The notes under the pieces are model-generated. The model was not told the DNA's origin. It ran no database searches and saw only the letters and a program-made list of their open reading frames with translations. From the NCBI RefSeq assembly GCF_004798865.1, contig NW_025335438.1, forward strand, positions 17,810,755-17,874,754: a stretch of 64,000 nucleotides of DNA, read 5' to 3'. Made by a program: the position numbers and the translations under genes. This DNA comes from Varanus komodoensis. Its lineage: Eukaryota > Chordata > Lepidosauria > Squamata > Varanidae. Numbering within the stretch: position 1 is the stretch's first letter; each line of letters begins with the position of its first letter. Below, in pieces: positions 58,451 through 64,000 of the stretch.

Positions 58451-59734
58451 GGAATAAGGTGTTTTTAAGGGAGAAAATGTCAGAAATAGTGTGCAACAAT
58501 GTTGCAACTTAGTTTCTCCAAAGCTTTTGACTAAGCAAAGTGGGGTTGTTTGTTTATTTTTTAAATCAACCCTAATCCTTCCCCTTACTAACAGATACCC
58601 GAGCCTGGGGCCAAACATGGGACAAACCAGCATTCTGCAGATGGCCATGGCACCCCCTCTGGCCCTACCTGCTTTTGCCTGAGCACTGATCACACTGTGG
58701 CTTCCAAGCTTCTGTGTAGCCCCTTCACCTGCCCTGAGATACTTCTTCTAACCTTTAGTTCATGCCAATAAAACCTGTACACATTTTGGGGGGTATACTT
58801 AGCTCTGCCTTCTTTGCCTTCATCTAACCCTCCACTGCAATATTGTCCTGAGTGCTTCTCTGAAATGGAACTCAGCTTTGGACTCAAAAAGGAACAGGCA
58901 TTCTTGGTATAGTAGCTGAGCATGTCTGCAGGGTTTATAGTCATGTTTTCAACAGGCAACATATAAGGAGCTTGAAGAACTTCAAGAACAGACCTCTTCA
59001 TTACTTCCCAGGATAAGAAACATGAACTTTCAAGGAATAACAATTCAAATTTATTTAAAATTATTTTAGGCTGCCATTAAGAAAAGTGGAATTCTCTTAG
59101 CATTGTGCTCTGAAAGGGAATGGGAATGCAGAATCAGCTTCAAAGCCTGGAGTAAGAGAAGAAATTCAGCCAGGCTTTACAAAGGAACGTCTCACTGAAT
59201 GTAGTGAAACTTTTTCCTATGGAGGTTTGCATAGAATTATGTTCTCATTCATTCATTCTGAATGTGCTTTTTTCCCTTCTGATGTATACCCATTACAATA
59301 ATACATCACATCACAGCATAACAAACATATCAGAAAGAAGAGCATTCTGATAAAGTGAGAAACAGTGATTTCTTTCTGTGTAGCAGGAGAGATGCAGATC
59401 ACTAGACACCATTAAATCAAGCTTAATGGGAAAATGGAATCTGGAAGTAATATGGCTCTCAGCAGTGTACCACTGAATACCTCTGCAAGCAAAACCACCA
59501 GCTGCAGAAGTATTTGGTATCAGTGAGGGTCCAGTATAAAATAACATTTGTTACAAAGCTACACTGGACAGGAATTCAATTGATTTGGTAGCAGACAGAA
59601 GGATAATAATTCTGCAATTTATGTTGCTTGCAGTTATTTGAATATTCCTTGGAGCAAGGAACTAAAATTAAGCTCAGTAAGTAAGAAAGCTAGTGCCAAG
59701 GTGGCCACTTGTGGCACTACAGGTGGTGTCTGAC
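58451..59734. other. Unrecognised noncoding sequence
   Basis: About 1.3 kb with no gene or repeat recognised. A 117-codon open frame on the minus strand (58690-59043) has no recognisable domain. Confidence 0.4.
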
Positions 59735-59790
59735 TGCAAGGTTGGACTGTGACTTCCATCAGCCACATCTGGCAGATTCCAGGTTGTTCA
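59735..59790. repeat. Dispersed repeat ('ggttggact ... ttccatcagcc' fragment)
   Basis: The phrase 'aaggttggactgtgacttccatcagccacatctggc' belongs to the same dispersed family as 40776. It is a short diverged copy. Confidence 0.4.
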
Positions 59791-59856
59791 GCCCTTTTTA
59801 GACTTGTGCAATAGGTCTGGCTAAACTATACATCTTGCCTGCCAGGGATGTATGGC

Positions 59857-60000
59857 ACAGAGAAGTCTATGTGGTTTGCTGTGGTAATGAGAGTCTTGGA
59901 CCTAGAGTGGGGAGTCCCAAGTTCAAACTTGTATGCTGTGTGACCTTGGGCCAGTCATAATCTCACAAGGTTGTTATTGATATCCAATGTATACCATTCT
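59857..60000 (+). mobile_element. Degraded tRNA-derived SINE (family A)
   Basis: The phrases 'gtttgctgtggtaatgagagtcttgg', 'aagttcaaacttg' (box B position), 'tgtgtgaccttgggccagtc' and 'tctcacaaggttgtt' follow the order of the family A SINE with many changes. Confidence 0.65.
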
Positions 60001-62094
60001 GTGCTTTTCAGAGAAACAGTAAGGAAAATGAAAAGAAAAACAGCACATTAATCACAATATTCTGAAGAAACCCTTTGGGTGATAAAAATAACATGAATCA
60101 GCTACAGTCCCTCCCACTCAGACTGATGTACTGGGAAAGCTGCCTTATAATGCAATCTCTAGCTTCTAATATCTAATTTATACCCTGCTCAAATGGCACT
60201 GTGCTTTATGTTTATTATCACCTTGCATAGTTTATCCCAAGCAGCTTTCCTCAAAATTAGACATCTTGGACTTGTTAAAATAAAATAGAGAAATAAGCAT
60301 TCAGCCAGCCAGTTAATACTTGCTCAGTTTTTAAGCATCCTCAGGGGTCTTTTTTCCAATTTCTGTTCAGCTTCTTCAGACTTGGTGGTGGTCTGTACAC
60401 TGCCAACGCATTTCTTTTCATCTTGCAGCAGTTTCTCGTGATACCCATTTTTCCTTAAAATGCTAATTCGGCTTGGTAAAAGCACACCCAAATCTATCAT
60501 ATGGGGTGGGGTATAATTGCTCCTTTAGTCATGGACATATTCATGGGCACAGAATTATCTGGGAGATTCCAAATAAATTCCTCCTTTCCTGGATTTTTAT
60601 TAGGTCATGCCTAAATGAGGAAATGCATCATAAAAGAGGAGCTGGGGGAAAAGAGCTGACTAGTTTATATAACATTTGCATATGCATTTTTATATGCACT
60701 TTCCCATTGTGGAGTAGACCTGTGTGTGCTTTTCAGTCTGCTGTTAGGTGCTGGTAGTTGACAGTCAACTACAAGACTCTGATTTGCTGCCTTCTATTCC
60801 TTTGCTTTAAAACCAGACTTAGACTGGATGCCTCTTCAGATCAGGTTGTCCTTTGTAAAGTAGGACACCTGGCTATCCTGTTCTCCTTGGAATTTATTTT
60901 AAGAGTCATGAATATGGTTTCTAATGCTTACTCTCCCTTTTCAAATTTCCAATATTGCTATGATTTTGATGCTGGTTTAGCCAAGAAAAGGACATTTTGG
61001 CAAAAAAAGGCAAGTGACCTTGAAGTGTCTTCCTTTTCCATTGTCTTTTCCTGTGACTCATGGGGTTTACAAGCTGGCTAAATCTGTTTTCATTTTATTT
61101 TTGAAGGACTACTATAAGCATATCTTCCTCCTCATCATCATAATGATCTTGCTCTTGCCCTTTATTGTAGAAAAATGGCCTAGGTGAAGATGTACTGCAT
61201 TCTTTTTTAAGGTTTTAGTTTCCAGAATTTTTAAAAAGGAAATCTAAATTTGAACTTGACTTTTAAAGGACATTTTGAGGTTTAGATAAAAGATACTGGG
61301 TGGTTTGAAGAGTCCTAGAATTTGTGGACTGTTCAGCAAAGCCAGCATTTGATGCTGAGAAAAAAGGCTACCAGCAATGACCTTTGGTGGCCAGTGGAAT
61401 GGTGAGAAGCCAGGGGAAGGGTTTCTGTGTTGGTACTGCTACCCCTTGGGCTTCCCATTTGCTGCTGCACAGACAGCCAGCAAGTCCAGCAACATGACCA
61501 GTGAATACACTGCCAGGATGCCTGAATTTTCAGGCCATTTAATGTAAGCAAATTTTCAGGCCATTTAATGTAAGCAGACTCCAGTGGCTGGTCAGAGATC
61601 AAAGAGCAAGAAGCAGCTGTGTCAAATGTAGTCTGGAATTGGATTTACTATCACGCTGCTAAAAGCTGCTCTGGCAATACTGGAGGGAGTGTCCCTTCCA
61701 TTGGAATGTGTGGAAGGCAGGGAATGTGATGGTGTTGGAGAGCACAGACAAAAACAAGAAGACAAGTGTGATATTTGAACCCTCTTTCTTCTTCTAGTCT
61801 GTTCCATGCTTGATAATACTAGTAGCTTCTGCGCAGACCCCTGAAGCTCTTCATGAATGCTAGATCTGTTACTAAAACAGGATCTTGCTCCATGTCTGAA
61901 GGACAACCAGGGTGGAAACCATTCAGCTGAGGGAGAGACAGATTTAAGGATGTGTGTGCATGGCCATATCTTCTATCTGACATTATTGGAAGATCTGTCA
62001 GACATTAAATGGCCAGCAAATTCTGGCATCTTCTGTTTGAAGAGCTGCCCAGTCCAAGCCCAGTTTTAAAAAAAGGGAGAGCAGCAGCATTGAA
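60001..62094. other. Unrecognised noncoding sequence
   Basis: About 2.1 kb with no gene or repeat family recognised. It contains a perfect 26-base tandem duplication at 61525-61576. A 107-codon open frame at 60758-61081 has no recognisable domain. Confidence 0.45.
61525..61576. repeat. Perfect 26-bp tandem duplication
   Basis: The 26 bases starting aattttcaggccatttaatg occur twice in direct contact (61525-61550 and 61551-61576) with no mismatch, which suggests a recent duplication. Confidence 0.95.
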
Positions 62095-62102
62095 ATTGGC
62101 CA

Positions 62103-62405
62103 TTGCCTTTTTGCCAAAAAGACAAATGAAGAATAACCTGAGAACTATCTTGGATATTTTAGAATATTATGAGATACATACCGAAAAACCAATGGCTTTA
62201 TTGTTTTAGACACCCAAAAAGCCTTTGATAATGTTAATTGGCAGTTTATGAAACAACAGATGATTCAAACGGAGTTTGATGAAAGATTTATGAATGGGAT
62301 ATCAAGTATTTATCAAAAACAATTGGCCAGGATCTTAATTAATGGAGAACTTTCAAACCCTATAGAGATTCAAAAGGGCACAAGACAAGGATGTCCTCTG
62401 TCACC
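62103..62405 (+). pseudogene. L1 ORF2 reverse transcriptase, first part
   Basis: The frame reads KRQMKNNLRTILDILEYYE and then breaks, resuming as KAFDNVNWQFMKQQM, which holds motif A with its catalytic Asp near 62222-62228. IQKGTRQGCPLSP (motif B) follows at about 62368-62405. A stop and a frame change separate these pieces from each other and from the next segment. The motifs are those of vertebrate L1 and not of BovB or L2. Confidence 0.85.
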
Positions 62406-62621
62406 CTCTTGTTCATTATGATTTTAGAGGTACTGAATAGATGTGTTAGGGATGACGAGGACATCAAAGGAACTAGAATTACGGACGAAAGTTATAAATT
62501 GCAAGCATTTGCAGATGATCTGGTTTTTATAACAGAGAAACCTTTCTCAACAATGCCCAAAGTTCTACAATGGATTGAAGAATATGGTGAGGTTACAGGA
62601 ATGAAAATAGAGAAAAAATGA
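62391..62621 (+). pseudogene. L1 ORF2 reverse transcriptase, FADD segment
   Basis: This frame covers EVLNRCVRDDEDIKGTRITD and YKLQAFADDLVFI, the catalytic FADD motif of L1 (at 62508-62519), followed by VLQWIEEYGEVTGMKIE. The two catalytic Asp residues are present. The frame stops at 62621, where one base change or shift separates it from the next open segment, which overlaps by only a few bases. The protein is dead only through breaks of this kind, so it looks fairly young. Confidence 0.9.
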
Positions 62622-63541
62622 AATTGTTAGTTAAAAACCTTACACGAGAACAAAAAGAAAGACTCAAGGAACAAGTAGATTTGCAGATTGTTAAAAAGGT
62701 TAAATACTTGGGAATCTATCTTACAGCTAAATGTACTACCTTGAAAGAAGATAATTATGATAAATTATTGAAAGATATTAAAGGCTTTTTGGAAAAATGG
62801 GCCAATTTACAATTATCTTTGATGGGAAGAATAGCACTTGTCAAAATGAACATATTACCTAAACTTTTGTTTCTGTTTCAAATGATTCCCGTAAAAATTG
62901 ATAAAAAATTCTTTGATGACTTAAACTTTCATATCTCGAGGTTTATCTGGAGAAAAAAGAAACCAAGGATTAAATTAAAAATGCTTCAGGAAGCTAAAAG
63001 GAATGGAGGTTTTGGTCTTCCTGATTGGATGTTGTATTATCAAGCGACTGTTTTAACTTGGCTAAAAGAATGGGTAACATTGCAAAATAAGAGAATTTTG
63101 TATCTTGAAGGTCATGACTTGCAGATGGGATGGCATGCTTATATGTGGTGTGAAAAAGCTAAGTCACACGGGTCCTTCCTGAGTCATTTTATTAGAAGAT
63201 CTTTAATGTCAGTGTGGGAAAAACTAAAGCTAAAACTGTATAATAAATTACCAAGATGGCTTTCACCTATGGAAGCTTTTGTATATCCAAATGTATTGAA
63301 CTTTGAAAAGATCATAAGATATGGCGATATCCTGGATAAGGATGGTGGCCTGAAACTGGAGCAAGAAATACAAGAACAGGGACTTAATATTTCCTGGTGG
63401 TATAAGGTGCAGATGCAATCAAGATATGCCAAGGATTGTAAAACTTGGGGCTTCTATAGAGACCTAACAGAATTAGATCAAGTGATGCTTAAAACTTATA
63501 TAAAATGTTCTATAGATGGTATTTGTCACCAAGTTAACTAG
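62618..63541 (+). pseudogene. L1 ORF2 thumb and C-terminal region, 307 open codons
   Basis: An uninterrupted 307-codon frame continues the L1 ORF2 after the RT palm: VKKVKYLGIYLTAKCTTLKE, LLMGRIALVKMNILPKLLFL-type thumb (here LSLMGRIALVKMNILPKLLF), FHISRFIWRKKKPRIKLKML, GGFGLPDWMLYYQATVLTW. The remaining part is the long C-terminal domain of vertebrate L1. The annotated Met is only the first in-frame Met and not a real start. The length of the open frame suggests a relatively recent insertion compared with the other LINE pieces here. Confidence 0.93.
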
Positions 63542-63890
63542 CTAAGATGTTTCCAAATATGTCAAATAGATGTTGGAAATGTAAACAAAGTGGGTAATTT
63601 TTATCATATGCGGTGGACTTGTGACAACGCAAAAAAGTACTGGATTAAAATACATAGATGGATGGAGGAAACATTACAAAAACCATTTGCTTTTAAACCC
63701 GAAGTTTAAACCCGAAGAAATCTATTTGATGTTGCATCTAATTACAGCGGCGAGGATTGCATTTGCTCAATATTGGAAAAGTGAGGAGCTGCCCACCGAT
63801 GGATTGATTGTAAGAAAGATCTTGGACTGTGAAGAAATGGATAGACTGACTTTGTCGTTGAAGGAGAAAGAGGATACTGATTTCAATTGA
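63542..63890 (+). pseudogene. L1 ORF2 C-terminal end
   Basis: After a break near 63541 the sequence still reads as L1: a degraded CWKC-type segment ('agatgttggaaatgtaaaca', encoding RCWKCKQ), then WMEETLQKPFAFKP in one frame and PEEIYLMLHLITAARIAFAQ, followed by KSEELPTDGLIVRKILD and KEKEDTDFN, ending with a stop at 63888-63890. This is the very C-terminus of L1 ORF2. The zinc-knuckle-like CWKC motif supports the L1 call. Confidence 0.88.
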
Positions 63891-64000
63891 ACTTGGGGCT
63901 CGTTTTATAATTGGCTGGAGAAACGGGACTTGGCGTAAATTTAGAGATGTTTTTCAAACTATGATAAATTAATTTGAATTTGATATTAGAATGTTAAAAA

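Larger units (their letters stand above)
62095..64000 (+). mobile_element. L1 LINE, 3' half of ORF2, running off the window
   Basis: The sequence enters L1 ORF2 at LPKRQMKNNLRTILDILEYYE and continues through the RT core and the long C-terminal region to the window edge. The 5' part (ORF1, endonuclease, start of RT) is absent, which is the usual 5' truncation of L1 copies. A few frame changes and stops split the coding sequence into three main open pieces. No poly(A) tail is visible because the window ends at or shortly before the 3' end. Confidence 0.93.

Noticed and set aside
1-64000. CRISPR arrays, operons or bacterial contamination
   Set aside because: No regularly spaced repeats, no dense coding and no ribosome-binding pattern. 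The sequence is vertebrate throughout.

Overview
This window looks like intergenic DNA from a squamate reptile (a lizard or snake). The main reason is the repeat mix: two RTE-BovB LINEs with the typical squamate/ruminant BovB protein, L2- and CR1-clade LINE tails, a vertebrate L1, two families of tRNA-headed SINEs, a DIRS-type tyrosine-recombinase retroelement, and several LTRs. Abundant BovB together with L2, CR1, L1 and DIRS fits squamates better than turtles, crocodilians, birds or mammals. The species cannot be named from this. No exon of a recognisable host gene was found on either strand. No tRNA, rRNA, CRISPR or bacterial-type feature is present, and every long coding-like stretch belongs to a transposable element.

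Layout. 1-10.2 kb is mostly AT-rich sequence of unknown content. It carries an old Gypsy-like LTR (3557-4362, minus), a CR1 tail (5037-5265, minus) and a well preserved SINE (5586-5807). 10.27-13.63 kb holds two solo LTRs of one family in opposite orientation. Each has its own perfect 4-bp target duplication, and between them lie two SINEs that are also in opposite orientation. 14.55-15.04 kb is a Tigger/mariner-like MITE. 16.22-18.32 kb is BovB copy 1 (plus strand, 3' part missing). 19.0-26.1 kb holds scattered L2 and CR1 remnants. 26.1-33.9 kb is the longest stretch with no recognised element. 33.9-36.4 kb is BovB copy 2 (minus strand, both ends present, internal deletion). 36.8-37.4 kb is a possible LTR. 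38.7-41.3 kb has SINE and short-repeat fragments. 41.95-46.61 kb is a broken DIRS-family element with gag-like, RT/RNase H and tyrosine recombinase parts and a right-end inverted repeat. 46.6-62.1 kb is mostly unrecognised sequence with SINEs, an L2 tail and microsatellites. 62.1-64.0 kb is the 3' half of an L1 ORF2 running to the window edge.

There are no operons or host pathways to describe. The functional story is retrotransposition: autonomous LINEs (BovB, L1, L2, CR1) supply reverse transcriptase and endonuclease, SINEs are mobilised by LINE machinery in trans, and the LTR and DIRS elements are inactive fossils. I found no convincing undescribed system. The most structured items are the nested inverted arrangement of LTRs and SINEs at 10.3-13.6 kb, the DIRS element with its terminal foldback, and the two opposed BovB copies that have lost different domains. 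All family assignments and identity estimates are by eye, from remembered family features and not from a search.
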